DNA from: Alteromonas antoniana
GTDB lineage: Bacteria; Pseudomonadota; Gammaproteobacteria; Enterobacterales; Alteromonadaceae
Length of the DNA stretch: 64,000 bases
Reading direction: 5' to 3'
NCBI RefSeq assembly: GCF_019249295.1
Contig: NZ_JAESDH010000001.1
Location: 186,001-250,000 of the forward strand
The notes beneath the pieces are model-generated. The model did not search any database, had not been told where the DNA came from, and saw nothing but the letters and a program-made list of their open reading frames with translations. The position numbers and the translations under genes are program-made. Below, piece after piece: positions 48,231 through 58,019 of this stretch (positions are counted from its first letter, which is position 1; each line of letters begins with the position of its first letter).

Positions 48231-48749
48231 CTATCTGGTTCCCTGCAAATCTACTTTGCCAGAGTAGATGTGATAATCAAAATGTGGACCGCGGCTTAAC
48301 CGGAAGCGACACCGTGAATTAACCGGCTCGTTGTTTTCCAAATCTCCCCGGTAATATTCGCCGATGACCCGGAACCCATCAACCTGCATGGGAACATTTA
48401 GCAGCATTTTCCATAACTTATCACAGCCATCGCTGCTTGCTTCTACCCATGGCACACCAATATGCGACATTCTGACTGGCCGACGATCTTTTTCTTTTCC
48501 CTGATTGTCGTAGTGAATGAGCATAATCATTTCCGGGCGCCCCTGCGCCTGCCACTGCCAGTGCGCGTTGGTCGCACTGGTTTCAATTTGTCTGCCATAC
48601 TGCTCCAGCAGCATGCCATCAAAATCCGGCTCTGACTCATTCAGATAAATAATGGCGCCAGCCATTAATAACGCGAATACCGTCACCACAACGATATTCA
48701 TAAAAATCTTTAACGTGCTTCTTTCTGCAATGTCTTTTTTTGTGGTCAT
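48231..48749 (-). CDS. mshF: MSHA biogenesis protein MshF
   Basis: A 172-aa single-span membrane protein (FMNIVVVTVFALLMAGAIIYL near the N-terminus) with a periplasmic domain (YGRQIETSATNAHWQWQAQG). It matches MshF by position between mshG and mshB and by the WQWQAQGRP motif. Its exact role in pilus assembly is unknown. Confidence 0.85.
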   Translation of the reverse strand: MTTKKDIAERSTLKIFMNIVVVTVFALLMAGAIIYLNESEPDFDGMLLEQYGRQIETSATNAHWQWQAQGRPEMIMLIHYDNQGKEKDRRPVRMSHIGVPWVEASSDGCDKLWKMLLNVPMQVDGFRVIGEYYRGDLENNEPVNSRCRFRLSRGPHFDYHIYSGKVDLQGTR

Positions 48750-48803
48750 CTCTGACTTCTTGTTATCCGAGCCTGCCGTATTCGCGCGAAGGCGGCGCTC
48801 GCG

Positions 48804-50027
48804 TTAATTGCCCTTTATCGCGCCCATCATATCCCACATTGGCGTGAAAATACCCAGCGCAAGGATAAGAACCATGACGGCCACCACCACAATCAGGATT
48901 GGCTCAATCTTTGCCGTTAACCCTTTAAGGTCGTAGTCCACTTCCCGCTCGTAAAAATCAGACACTTCCTGCAGCAGCTCCTCAACCCGGCCGGTTTCTT
49001 CTCCCACCCGGATCATCTGCATGACCATCGGCGTAAACAATCCGCTGTTGGCACTGACCCGCGTGAGGTTCTCGCCCTTTTCTATGCTCTTACGCATGGT
49101 GATTATTTTATCACCCATATATGCATTATCGACGGCATCCGCGGTGAGGTTTAATGCAGTAGTCAGTGGCACTCCGGAGCGCAACATCATTGAAAAGCTG
49201 CGACAGTAGCGACCCAATAAGGAGCGGTTGACGATGCTGCCAACAATGGGCATGCGCAACCTTGCTCTGTCCCACCGGTATCGCCCCTGCTCTGTCGCCA
49301 GATAACGCATGGTGCCATACACTGCCAGCCCGGTCAGGCCAATCAGCAGCCACCAGTAATTCTGCATGAAATCTGATGTGCCAATAAGAATACGCGTCAT
49401 CAGAGGCAGTTCGGCATTAAACTTCGCAAACATATCAGCGAACTTGGGAATGACGAAAATGTTCAGAATGACAAACGCGACGGCAATCGCAATTATCACG
49501 AAAATGGGATACCGGGTTGCCGCTTTAATTTGCTTACGGGTTTCCTGCTCGCGCTCCAGGTATTCCGCCAGTTGCTGAAATGCTTCATCCAGCCGCCCGG
49601 TATTTTCCCCAACGTGAACCACACTGACAAACAGCTGATTAAAAATTTTAGGGTGACGGTGAAGCGCCGATGAGAGACCGCGCCCCCGCTCCAACTGCGC
49701 AATCACATCTTCCAGTGCATCACGCATACGTCGCGAACTACTGGATTCTGCCAGCCCGCTCACAGCACGTAATATGGGGATCCCTGCTCGCGTCAAAGAA
49801 TACATCTGGCGACAAAAAATCACTAAGTCATCCAGCGTGACATTAGGCGTAAACCAGTTGCTGATATCAGGTCCGGTGGCGGTCTTGTCCTCGTTCAGCG
49901 TCAACCGGATGGGAGTCACATTGCGCGCCCGTAGCATGCGAACGGCAGTTTGTTCATCCGTCGCATCAATGGTGCCCTCAGTGAGCTCGCCTGAGATTTC
50001 GCGGCCGGTAAAGCTGAATTTAGCCAT
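48804..50027 (-). CDS. mshG: MSHA inner-membrane platform protein MshG (GspF/PilC)
   Basis: The polytopic platform that couples the ATPase to pilin. At 407 aa it has two GspF repeats (FCRQMYSLTRAGIPILRAV and YCRSFSMMLRSGVPLTTAL), three main membrane segments and the ending FTPMWDMMGAIKG. It overlaps mshE by 8 bp. Confidence 0.96.
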   Translation of the reverse strand: MAKFSFTGREISGELTEGTIDATDEQTAVRMLRARNVTPIRLTLNEDKTATGPDISNWFTPNVTLDDLVIFCRQMYSLTRAGIPILRAVSGLAESSSSRRMRDALEDVIAQLERGRGLSSALHRHPKIFNQLFVSVVHVGENTGRLDEAFQQLAEYLEREQETRKQIKAATRYPIFVIIAIAVAFVILNIFVIPKFADMFAKFNAELPLMTRILIGTSDFMQNYWWLLIGLTGLAVYGTMRYLATEQGRYRWDRARLRMPIVGSIVNRSLLGRYCRSFSMMLRSGVPLTTALNLTADAVDNAYMGDKIITMRKSIEKGENLTRVSANSGLFTPMVMQMIRVGEETGRVEELLQEVSDFYEREVDYDLKGLTAKIEPILIVVVAVMVLILALGIFTPMWDMMGAIKGN

Positions 50028-51756
50028 TATTCTGCTCGTCCGTCACAGACTCTTCTTCCGGCGCTTCCGCCACCATCTCAACCAGCCTCAGCACTTCATC
50101 GACCGAGGTGATCCCCATTTTGGCGTAGGTCAGCGCGGCATAGGAGAGCGGGCGGTAATGCTTACTTTTGGTCGCCGCATCGGCAAAGGCTACGGTATCG
50201 GCAACTTTCAGTGCATTCATCATCGCATCGGTCATTTCCAGCAGCTCAAACACCCCGATTCGGCCCCGGTAACCCGTTTGATTGCACTTCTGGCAACCTT
50301 CGCCCTTTTTAAAAGTCACGTTTTCTGACGATGCATCGATGTTAGATAACCAAAATGCCTCTTCCTGATTCGGCGTGTAAGGCTGGGCACAGTTGTCACA
50401 GTTTCGTCGCACCAGACGCTGGGCAACAATGCCACGCAGTGAGCTGGCAACCAGATAGCCCGGCGCGCCCATATCGAGCAGACGGATTGCACTGGAAACC
50501 GCATCATTGGTGTGCAGTGTGGAAAGCACAAGGTGACCGGTAAGCGCACCACGCAAACCGATCTCTACAGTTTCCTGGTCACGCATCTCCCCCACCATGA
50601 TAATGTCGGGGTCCTGGCGCAATGTTGTGCGAAGAATTTGTGAAAATGACAGGTCAATTTTCTGATTCACCTGTACCTGATTGATTCGCGGCAGCCGGTA
50701 TTCCACCGGATCTTCCACGGTGATAATTTTTGATTCTGCCCGGTTAAGCTCACTCAGGGCACCGTACAGGGTTGTGGTTTTCCCTGAGCCTGTGGGCCCG
50801 GTTACCAGGATCATACCGTGAGGGCGTTTTAACAGCGTCCGGAAACGTTTGAGAATTGGCCCCGGCATACCGGTCTGATCCAGTGTCAGCAGTCCGGCAG
50901 ACTGGTCCAGCAAACGCATCACTACCGACTCGCCGGATTGCACCGGCATAGTGGATAGACGCACGTCTACGCGGTGGCCTTTGATAACCACCTGCGTACG
51001 GCCATCCTGCGGCAGCCGCTTTTCCGATATATCCAGTCCCGCCATCAGTTTCAGACGCAATACCAGCGCCGACGCAATGTTTTTTTCCGGGATCACGTTC
51101 TCCTGCAGCACACCATCTACCCGCTGGCGAATTCGAAGCTGATTTTCATCCGGTTCAATGTGAATATCCGACGCTTTGGCTAACACGGCATCTTCAAAAA
51201 TCGACTGCAATAACCGGGCAACTGCCGTTTCCTGCTCGTCTCCGATCCCGGCTGACAGGTTGAACTCATCTTCGGTGTCGTACTCTTCGGCCAGCTCCTG
51301 CGCAAAGGAAGCGATTTCTTCGGTTTTGCGATAGTAACTGTCATAGGCAGAGAATAATTGCTGCTCACTGACAACTGCCAGCTCTATCGGTTTAGGAAGC
51401 AATTCCGTTAAGGTATCAACGGCGTTAAGGTCGGCAGGATCGGTCATCGCCACCAGCAACGTATCGCCTTTATCATCAATTACCAATGCCCGGTATCGAC
51501 GCGCCTGTATCTCGGGTAACAATTTAACCGCATTCTGGTTTACCCGATAATCCTCAAGGTTTATCAGTGGCACATTGAGGTGGGTAGAGAGCAATTCCAG
51601 CAACTGATGTTCTGACACCATTTCCAACGATGTCAGGGTAGCGCCCAGCTTTCTGCCAGTGCGCTTTTGTTCCGCTAACGCTTCCATCAACTGATCTTCA
51701 GTGATGAGGTTATTTTGTACCAGCAAATCGCCGAGGCGGATACGCGGCTTATTCAT
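50020..51756 (-). CDS. mshE: MSHA extension ATPase MshE, c-di-GMP-binding
   Basis: A 578-aa GspE/PilB-type hexameric ATPase. The N-terminal MshEN domain carries RLGDLLVQNNLITEDQLMEA and a second KLGATLTSLEMVSEHQL repeat, the c-di-GMP-binding pattern defined on V. cholerae MshE; an Asn replaces the usual Gly in the first. Walker A GPTGSGKTTTLY, Asp box, Walker B (MVGEMRDQETVEIGLRGALT) and a four-Cys zinc motif (CDNCAQP, CQKCNQTG) are intact. Pilus extension is thus probably under c-di-GMP control. It overlaps mshN by 8 bp. Confidence 0.96.
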   Translation of the reverse strand: MNKPRIRLGDLLVQNNLITEDQLMEALAEQKRTGRKLGATLTSLEMVSEHQLLELLSTHLNVPLINLEDYRVNQNAVKLLPEIQARRYRALVIDDKGDTLLVAMTDPADLNAVDTLTELLPKPIELAVVSEQQLFSAYDSYYRKTEEIASFAQELAEEYDTEDEFNLSAGIGDEQETAVARLLQSIFEDAVLAKASDIHIEPDENQLRIRQRVDGVLQENVIPEKNIASALVLRLKLMAGLDISEKRLPQDGRTQVVIKGHRVDVRLSTMPVQSGESVVMRLLDQSAGLLTLDQTGMPGPILKRFRTLLKRPHGMILVTGPTGSGKTTTLYGALSELNRAESKIITVEDPVEYRLPRINQVQVNQKIDLSFSQILRTTLRQDPDIIMVGEMRDQETVEIGLRGALTGHLVLSTLHTNDAVSSAIRLLDMGAPGYLVASSLRGIVAQRLVRRNCDNCAQPYTPNQEEAFWLSNIDASSENVTFKKGEGCQKCNQTGYRGRIGVFELLEMTDAMMNALKVADTVAFADAATKSKHYRPLSYAALTYAKMGITSVDEVLRLVEMVAEAPEEESVTDEQNNG

Positions 51757-52855
51757 TCACGCCTCCGGACAAAACGTTCACCCGCTGTGACATAAACTGC
51801 TGTATATCGCTGCCCAGCTGACCTAGCGACAGTGCCTGCTGGTACGCCCTTTTGGCGACATCCTGCTGACCCAGTTTGTCGGCGCTGGTTGCTACACCCA
51901 GCCACCACCTCGCCTGCTCCGGTGACATGGCTGCAAGCTGATGATAGTCAGAAAGTGCTGCGGGGTAGTCAGCTCGCTCCTGCGCCGCTGCGGCACGAAA
52001 TGCCAGCAATTCGGTGGAGAGCGGGCGATAGCTGTCAGCCTCGCCAAGTACCGTTGCCGCAGCATCAGCCTGCCCCTGCTGCACGTAAAGACGTGCCAGC
52101 ATCAGCCGTACGCTGTGATCTGCAGGCACCATACTGAGTGTTTTGATAAGCGTGTCTCTGGCGCTACTCACCTGACCTTCGGCAAACAGAATGGCCGCCA
52201 GCTTTTTACGAACCGCGACATTTTCAGGTTCGGCGTCAATGAGTTCCTGCATCAGCGTGATGGCTTCGCCTTTCTGTGGCTTAGCCAGCGCAAGGCGGAT
52301 GCGCTCGCGTAAGTTTTGTAAGGGCTTATCTGCGGTTTCGGTTGTTGTGAGCTCAAACCGCGTCACCGCCGTCTCGTCTTCGGCACTGACGTTCTGCGTG
52401 TCGGCCACCGGCTCGGCTACCACGCGCATGCTGCCTTCCGGCGCAGACTGCTCTGGGGTTTCTGTGGCGGCTGGTTTATCGCCTCTGGCTTCAGCCACAA
52501 TTTCATTGATAGGGCGGGTGAGAAGCGAGCCTTTCTTTTTCTCCGGTTTTTTTGTCACCGGCTGTGCAGCGGGCTTTTCAGCCATTGCTGAAGTATCGCC
52601 TGCTGGTGAAGTATCAGCCTGTGCACTTTCGGATTCCGTTACCGGCGTAGTCACAGCTACCGGTTCCGGTTCGGATGATTTCTCAGGCATTGTCAGTAAA
52701 GCAAAAGCAATAACCACAACCGCGGCGATGACCAGGCCATAAAACCATATCCGTAATCGCGGCGACTTCTTCACTGGCGGCTGGTAGTTGGCGTGGGTTT
52801 TCTCATCGCCTTCACGGGCTTCCAGATCTTTAAGCATTTTATTCACCACACTCAT
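51749..52855 (-). CDS. mshN: MSHA biogenesis protein MshN (TPR)
   Basis: A 368-aa bitopic protein. A cytoplasmic start MSVVNKMLKDLEAREGDEKT leads to one membrane helix (IWFYGLVIAAVVVIAFALLT). A long Pro/Ala/Thr/Glu linker (about 75-180) and TPR repeats (about 195-360) follow. ATG 52855 is used; it overlaps the mshM stop (ATGA). It resembles PilF/TPR and GspB-like partners that link MshM to the secretin. Confidence 0.9.
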   Translation of the reverse strand: MSVVNKMLKDLEAREGDEKTHANYQPPVKKSPRLRIWFYGLVIAAVVVIAFALLTMPEKSSEPEPVAVTTPVTESESAQADTSPAGDTSAMAEKPAAQPVTKKPEKKKGSLLTRPINEIVAEARGDKPAATETPEQSAPEGSMRVVAEPVADTQNVSAEDETAVTRFELTTTETADKPLQNLRERIRLALAKPQKGEAITLMQELIDAEPENVAVRKKLAAILFAEGQVSSARDTLIKTLSMVPADHSVRLMLARLYVQQGQADAAATVLGEADSYRPLSTELLAFRAAAAQERADYPAALSDYHQLAAMSPEQARWWLGVATSADKLGQQDVAKRAYQQALSLGQLGSDIQQFMSQRVNVLSGGVNE

Positions 52856-53766
52856 GCCATGACTCCCCAGCGCCAGAACGCAACAGCGGCAGCTGCCACG
52901 CACAGGGTAACGGCCCCCGCTAAGGCGAGGTATGGCAAAGGTCGCGATGCCGGTTTATCGGCTGCCTCGGTATCATTAATGGCGTCAATAACGTGACTTC
53001 GCTCCACCGCGGTTTTCCCCTCTCCAAACGCCAGCATGAGTGACTTGTGGCAAAGTACATTTACAATTCTGGGCGTTCCCCGGCTGGCGTCGTACAACAA
53101 CTTACACAACGCCGGTGAAAACAATTCATTTCCACGATATCCGGCAACCGCCATTCTGTGACGAACGTACTGAAACACCTGGTCTGCATCCATAAGCTTC
53201 AGGGTGTAGCTGAACGTAATGCGCTGTTTCAACTGCCTGAGTTCATCGAGTGCCAGTTTTTCATCAAGCTCGGGTTGTCCGAATAGCACCACCTGCAACA
53301 ACTTGCGGGACTCGGTTTCCAGATTCGTCATCAGACGCAACGCCTCAATACTTTGAGTAGGCAACGCCTGCGCCTCATCAATAATCAGCACTGCGCTTTT
53401 CTGCTGCTGATGAATCTCTATCAGCCGTTGCTGTATTTTTTGGGTAAACGCCTGTTGATCACTGTTTTCGCCTAACTCAACGCCAAGCTCACTGGCCACC
53501 GCGCGACGAAGCTCGTCGGGAGACAGCATCGGATTAGGAATGTAAGCAGCTTCAAAATGGTCGGGGATCTCATTTAGCAGTTTCCGGCATATCAATGTTT
53601 TGCCGGTGCCAACCTCGCCCGTAACTTTAATAAACCCTTCGCCAGTTTTCAGTGCTGTCAGCAGCACCTGTAACGCTTCGTTATGACTGGGCAGCCCAAA
53701 GAAATAGCTGGTGTTCGGTGTCAGCGTAAAAGGCAGCTCATTAATGCCGAAGTGATACAGGTACAT
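52852..53766 (-). CDS. mshM: MSHA AAA+ ATPase MshM (ExeA-like)
   Basis: A 304-aa protein with a GspA/ExeA-type ATPase domain: Walker A TGEVGTGKTLICRKLL, Walker B VLIIDEAQALP. A C-terminal membrane helix (LPYLALAGAVTLCVAAAAVAFW) near the end completes it. ExeA-type ATPases help insert secretins through the wall, fitting its place next to mshL. Confidence 0.93.
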   Translation of the reverse strand: MYLYHFGINELPFTLTPNTSYFFGLPSHNEALQVLLTALKTGEGFIKVTGEVGTGKTLICRKLLNEIPDHFEAAYIPNPMLSPDELRRAVASELGVELGENSDQQAFTQKIQQRLIEIHQQQKSAVLIIDEAQALPTQSIEALRLMTNLETESRKLLQVVLFGQPELDEKLALDELRQLKQRITFSYTLKLMDADQVFQYVRHRMAVAGYRGNELFSPALCKLLYDASRGTPRIVNVLCHKSLMLAFGEGKTAVERSHVIDAINDTEAADKPASRPLPYLALAGAVTLCVAAAAVAFWRWGVMA

Positions 53767-53768
53767 AG

Positions 53769-55445
53769 TTACTCTACATACAACCAGTCAGCCATTGTCG
53801 CGCGGCTCTGTTCCATTTGTTTACTCCAGGTACCAGCGCCGACAATTGTGGGTTTTAACAGAATGATCAACTCTTTTTTGGTCTCCTGTTGTCGCTTATT
53901 GGTGAACAACTGACCCAGCACCGGAATATCTCCGAGCAGAGGTGTTTTAGAAACGGTATCACCTACGGTGGTCTGCATCAGTCCGCCAATCACCACAATT
54001 TCACCGGACGCGGCGCGAATAATGGTGTCAGATTCACGAATAGTGCTTTGGGCCAGAGGCAGAACAATTTGCTCCTGATTCAGCGTCACCACTTTTTGCT
54101 GTTCCTGGGTTTCAATAACCGAAGGGTGAACGTGCAAAAGCACGCTGCCGTTATCATCAATTTGAGGGGTAACATCCAGTGCTATGCCGGAAAAGAACGG
54201 CGTAAGTTCGATATTCGGCACCACCGACGTAGTCGTTGAGGTAATCGTATTCTGACTGGACACTTCGGTAACAAAGTACTCGTCATCTCCAACCTTAATC
54301 ACCGCTTTTTGATTATTGATTGCCGTAACGCGGGGGCTGGACAGTACCTGTACATTGCCTTGTGTAGACAGCAGTGACAGCATGCCGGAGAAATCTTCGT
54401 TTAAGAATGAAAGCGTGGTAATACCGCCAAGGGTCGACGTAATGTTATTCCCCAGCGTAGCGGCAGTGGTGGATAACGAAAACTCGGTACTGCCGGTCGC
54501 CACAATGTCGTTCCAGTTAATGCCTTGCTGGTAATCGTCATTCAATATCACTTCGAGAATACGCGCTTCCAGAATTACCTGTTTTTGCAGATTGGTTTCT
54601 GACACATTCAGGAAATGCTTTATCTCCTGAATTTCAGAAGGCATAGCACGCACCGTAACTAACCCCGCCTGTGGCGTAACAAACACAGCACGCCCGTTTT
54701 CGCTGCCAATCATGGCCTCAAGGCTTTCCTGTAAATCGTCCCAGAAATTGGTTTCAGTTCGGGTGGTAATACTGGTGCCGTTAGCATTGTTGTTCATCTG
54801 GTTTCCCAGATTATTGCTGTTTTGCGAGTTGCCACTGAAGTTATTAAACGGACTGTTGCCAGCGTAACCGTTGTTATTGTCTTTTTGTGACACACCACCG
54901 GAAATAATACTGGTTTGGGTAGAGCCATCCCGCTTCATCAGCAGATAATTGACCGGGAAAGTCTCTGTTCGCATGGTTGCAGGGCGAACGCGATAGATAG
55001 TGTCAGACCGGGCGATATCGTAACCATAGAGCTCGCTGACCAGCGACATAATTTGCTCCATCGTAACCTGTTTCAGGTTGAGGCTGATATCACCTGTCAC
55101 CTCAGGATGAATAGCCGCACTGTAGGGCGTGTCATGAACAAGACCGGTAAAAAAGGATCTGACATCCACGTTCTGTGCATTCACATCGAACTTCTGCGGA
55201 CCGAATAAGTCAGCACCTACGCCGGACTGCACCGGCGCGGCAAGCGCTGCGGTGACCGCCTGCGGCATGTCTTTGAGTGCGCCATCGGCGTTACGCAGCT
55301 CTTGTCGCTGTTGTGCATCACGCTGTTCACTTAAGTCCTGCTCAACGGCGGAACGTTGAGTGGTGTCGGAAGATGACGTCGACTGGCAGCCCGCCATGCT
55401 TAATACTGCAGCAAGTGCAACCAGACATCTGCCTGTATAGCCCAT
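53769..55445 (-). CDS. mshL: MSHA outer-membrane secretin MshL
   Basis: A 558-aa lipoprotein-type secretin (lipobox LSMAGC near residue 19-20). N-domains (DVNAQNVDVRSFFTGLVHD, ISLNLKQVTMEQIMSLV) precede an Asn-rich linker (about 205-230) and the secretin core (VQVLSSPRVTAINNQKA, IVVIGGLMQTTVGDTVSKTP, ETKKELIILLKPTIV). I start at ATG 55445 because GAGG lies 9 bases before it; the earlier ATG at 55466 is inside mshK. Confidence 0.95.
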   Translation of the reverse strand: MGYTGRCLVALAAVLSMAGCQSTSSSDTTQRSAVEQDLSEQRDAQQRQELRNADGALKDMPQAVTAALAAPVQSGVGADLFGPQKFDVNAQNVDVRSFFTGLVHDTPYSAAIHPEVTGDISLNLKQVTMEQIMSLVSELYGYDIARSDTIYRVRPATMRTETFPVNYLLMKRDGSTQTSIISGGVSQKDNNNGYAGNSPFNNFSGNSQNSNNLGNQMNNNANGTSITTRTETNFWDDLQESLEAMIGSENGRAVFVTPQAGLVTVRAMPSEIQEIKHFLNVSETNLQKQVILEARILEVILNDDYQQGINWNDIVATGSTEFSLSTTAATLGNNITSTLGGITTLSFLNEDFSGMLSLLSTQGNVQVLSSPRVTAINNQKAVIKVGDDEYFVTEVSSQNTITSTTTSVVPNIELTPFFSGIALDVTPQIDDNGSVLLHVHPSVIETQEQQKVVTLNQEQIVLPLAQSTIRESDTIIRAASGEIVVIGGLMQTTVGDTVSKTPLLGDIPVLGQLFTNKRQQETKKELIILLKPTIVGAGTWSKQMEQSRATMADWLYVE

Positions 55446-55446
55446 C

Positions 55447-55800
55447 TTAAAAATCCTCTGAGGCATCGCGTTTCACTGACGCGTGAGGAGCAAGACGCAG
55501 AATAGTTTCCCGCGTTTCTCCCTGTTCTTCTATTAGCATTACCACTGAGTCAGGTCCGATTTCAGACACCATGGCATTCGACAGACGGCTACCGACCGTC
55601 ACCACTTGTTTATTGACTATCGCCTGACTGCGGTCAGATGAGTAAAAAATGGCATTGAGCGTAAACCGGCTGGCAACAGGTGCTGAAACGCCTTCGGATA
55701 CCGCAGAGCCGGCCAGCTTTCCGGGGCGTGTAGGATCACGCTCCTGCTGCGCTGCAACTCCAGTCACAAACAGCATTGCTGATGTTGCAACCCAAATCAT
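55447..55800 (-). CDS. mshK: MSHA biogenesis protein MshK (pilotin-like, PilP family)
   Basis: A 117-aa exported protein: signal peptide MIWVATSAMLFVTGVAAQ, then RDPTRPGKL, the conserved RDP(T/F) motif of MshK/PilP-type proteins. A small beta domain follows (LNAIFYSSDRSQAIVNKQVV). ATG 55800 starts four bases after the mshJ stop. It probably stabilises or positions the secretin. Confidence 0.88.
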   Translation of the reverse strand: MIWVATSAMLFVTGVAAQQERDPTRPGKLAGSAVSEGVSAPVASRFTLNAIFYSSDRSQAIVNKQVVTVGSRLSNAMVSEIGPDSVVMLIEEQGETRETILRLAPHASVKRDASEDF

Positions 55801-55804
55801 GCCT

Positions 55805-56452
55805 TTATTCAACACCAATAAACGCCTTTTCTGTGCTTAAGGTATACACTTCAATGGTCACCCGCGCATCCGGGTATTCTTCAACATTGTAAGCCATTGA
55901 ACGCCAATAAAGTTGTGAGGTCAACTTCTCCAGAGATGCCAGAAAGTCGCGTACATCAAAGTAACGCCCACGGAAAGTCAGAGACAGACCATGCTGATAA
56001 ACGGCAACACCTTCCATCTCTGGCTTATCGGCAAAAATATTCTTCGGCGTGAGTGAACGCATTTCAATAAGTTCTAATCCGCTGGCACGGGAGAACACAC
56101 CCTCTATGAGTCCCGGCATCTGTTGAGGCAACACCAACTCCCCAAGCTCAGCAGCAAACGTTTTCTGAAGCTGTTCATACTGACGAGTCAGGTTTTCCAG
56201 CTGTCGCTTGAGTTCAAGATCAGGATCTTCATTCAGCGCCTGTGTGAACGCGGCCTGCTGCTGTACCAGCGACTCGTTTCGGTCTTGTTCAATCTGCACC
56301 GCCTGCTCGGCACTGGTTATGGCTTTAAGGGCGGGCTCAAGTAAAAAAGTTAGCCCCAGCATGAAAACCACCACCACGCCGGCTGCCAGCACCAGGCTTT
56401 TTTCACGAACAGACATTGCCGCAAATTTTTCAGCGGCAGTAGGTTGACTCAT
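55805..56452 (-). CDS. mshJ: MSHA biogenesis protein MshJ (PilO-like)
   Basis: A 215-aa single-span protein (SLVLAAGVVVVFMLGLTFLL) followed by coiled coil (about 45-95) and a ferredoxin-like PilO domain (SLTFRGRYFDVRDFLASLE). It is part of the inner-membrane alignment complex with MshI1 and MshI2. It overlaps mshI2 by four bases. Confidence 0.9.
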   Translation of the reverse strand: MSQPTAAEKFAAMSVREKSLVLAAGVVVVFMLGLTFLLEPALKAITSAEQAVQIEQDRNESLVQQQAAFTQALNEDPDLELKRQLENLTRQYEQLQKTFAAELGELVLPQQMPGLIEGVFSRASGLELIEMRSLTPKNIFADKPEMEGVAVYQHGLSLTFRGRYFDVRDFLASLEKLTSQLYWRSMAYNVEEYPDARVTIEVYTLSTEKAFIGVE

Positions 56453-57063
56453 GGTCTGCCCCCCTGTGACTGTTCGTCTTCTTCCTGACGTTGCGCTTCA
56501 AGGGTAAACAATAACGCGTCTTCTTCTCTCATCACACTGGCAGAATCGAAAGTACGGCCAGAAAAGGACGGAGTTTGCGCCAGTCGTGTCAGCCACTGTG
56601 GCATGGCTTCTGGTTGCGATACCTGCCCCTGCAACAACATCATTGATTCAGACACCGCCACTGACTGCAGCCAGATATCAGCACGGCTTTGCGCGGCAAG
56701 GTCAGTCATCAGTTGGGCAAAGCCGGTATTTCGTATCACTTCGCGGCTGGCCAGTTCCTCAAGCAGTCTGTCCTGCTTACTCAGGGTATTTTTCAGCGCG
56801 TTTACTTTTGCTGTCAGCACCGGATCGGGCTCACGTTCAGCAAGCACTGCCTGCATCGCATTGACGTCATTTTGCAAATGCTGGTTTTCGGCAGTCAGCG
56901 CCGCCAGCTCTTCTTCGGTAGAAGATGCAACTGCTGTCATAATCGCCCAGGTAACCAGCATGACTGCCAGCAGGCCACCAATTGCCGCAGCAACGCTGCT
57001 CAGTGACAACAAATCCAGTCGCGGTTGAAATGAGGCCTGATAAAGATTAATACGATGCTTCAT
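56449..57063 (-). CDS. mshI2: MSHA biogenesis protein MshI2 (PilN-like)
   Basis: A 204-aa protein starting MKHRINLYQASFQPRLDLLS, the PilN cytoplasmic motif (INLY) that binds PilM. One membrane helix (VAAAIGGLLAVMLVTWAIM), a coiled coil and a periplasmic fold follow. Its start overlaps the mshI1 stop by one base (TGATG). Confidence 0.9.
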   Translation of the reverse strand: MKHRINLYQASFQPRLDLLSLSSVAAAIGGLLAVMLVTWAIMTAVASSTEEELAALTAENQHLQNDVNAMQAVLAEREPDPVLTAKVNALKNTLSKQDRLLEELASREVIRNTGFAQLMTDLAAQSRADIWLQSVAVSESMMLLQGQVSQPEAMPQWLTRLAQTPSFSGRTFDSASVMREEDALLFTLEAQRQEEDEQSQGGRP

Positions 57064-58019
57064 CAGGCTGCCTGCTCATCCGTTTCAGAAGGGATCTGGG
57101 TTTGTCGCACCGGCACCAGCGCCATTCCCAAGGCTGACATATTCAGCCGTGAAACCGCCAGGGGCTCTGTTGCCGTTACCTGCGTATTAATAGCGGCAAC
57201 ATCGGCAGGTACAACCTGATTAATCTGCTGTGCAACAATAGCGGTATGTGTGGTATCCAAACGTAGCCTGACTTTTCGGACCGGAGCCTGACGCAGCTGA
57301 CTTTCGAAGTAATCCATAGAGCGCTGAATTTGCACACTCAACGAATCAATCAGACCCATCTGCAACTCATCTTCAGAAAAACTGCCCAGATTTTCGAACC
57401 CTTTAAGCCGGCGACTTACGTAAAGGTTGCCATCCTTGATGATGTTCACAGACACTTCCTCCCCCGGCTCCTGCACCACCATCATCATTGGCTCATCCGA
57501 ATAAGGCAGTAATTCACAGGTAGCAAGTTCGGCCACGCTAATTTGTTCTAGCGTAACACCGGCCTCCAGCATATTTCGGCACACAATGCCCACGGCATCA
57601 TGCGGAATAGCAAACACGTTGACCTTTTTGTTCCCGGCAAGCGGTACTGCCAAATCGGTATAGTCGAATACCAAAGGAGCATCGGTGCCAACCAGTTCTT
57701 TGACTGAGTATGAGAGGGCGTTTTGCATTTCGCTGTCTTCAACCGCAGGACGGTCGATTTGGAGAAGGTTGTACCAATCCAGAGAAAATGCCACGTATGC
57801 GGGAGTGCCTGACAAGCTATGGCGCTCAACCCAGGTGCTGAAATGCTTGCCCCAGTCTTTGTAAGCGACCGTTTCTTCTGTGGTGACAATAAGTGTGTCC
57901 TGCTCTTTTTTCAGAGCGCTGAACGTGACGGTCTCGGTGCCAACAGCAACACCTATCGACAAGTGCGCCGACGCCGATCTCCACTTTTGTTTAAGGTAGG
58001 CACGCCAACCAATCCGCAT
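57063..58019 (-). CDS. mshI: MSHA biogenesis protein MshI1 (PilM-like)
   Basis: A 318-aa cytoplasmic actin-fold protein, first gene of the msh operon. The PilM-like segments VAFSLDWYNLLQIDRPAVED and LVFDYTDLAVPLAGNKKVNV are seen. Phosphate loops are degenerate, as usual for MshI. It probably docks MshI2 and MshE at the membrane. The operon promoter must lie in 58020-58352. Confidence 0.9.
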   Translation of the reverse strand: MRIGWRAYLKQKWRSASAHLSIGVAVGTETVTFSALKKEQDTLIVTTEETVAYKDWGKHFSTWVERHSLSGTPAYVAFSLDWYNLLQIDRPAVEDSEMQNALSYSVKELVGTDAPLVFDYTDLAVPLAGNKKVNVFAIPHDAVGIVCRNMLEAGVTLEQISVAELATCELLPYSDEPMMMVVQEPGEEVSVNIIKDGNLYVSRRLKGFENLGSFSEDELQMGLIDSLSVQIQRSMDYFESQLRQAPVRKVRLRLDTTHTAIVAQQINQVVPADVAAINTQVTATEPLAVSRLNMSALGMALVPVRQTQIPSETDEQAA

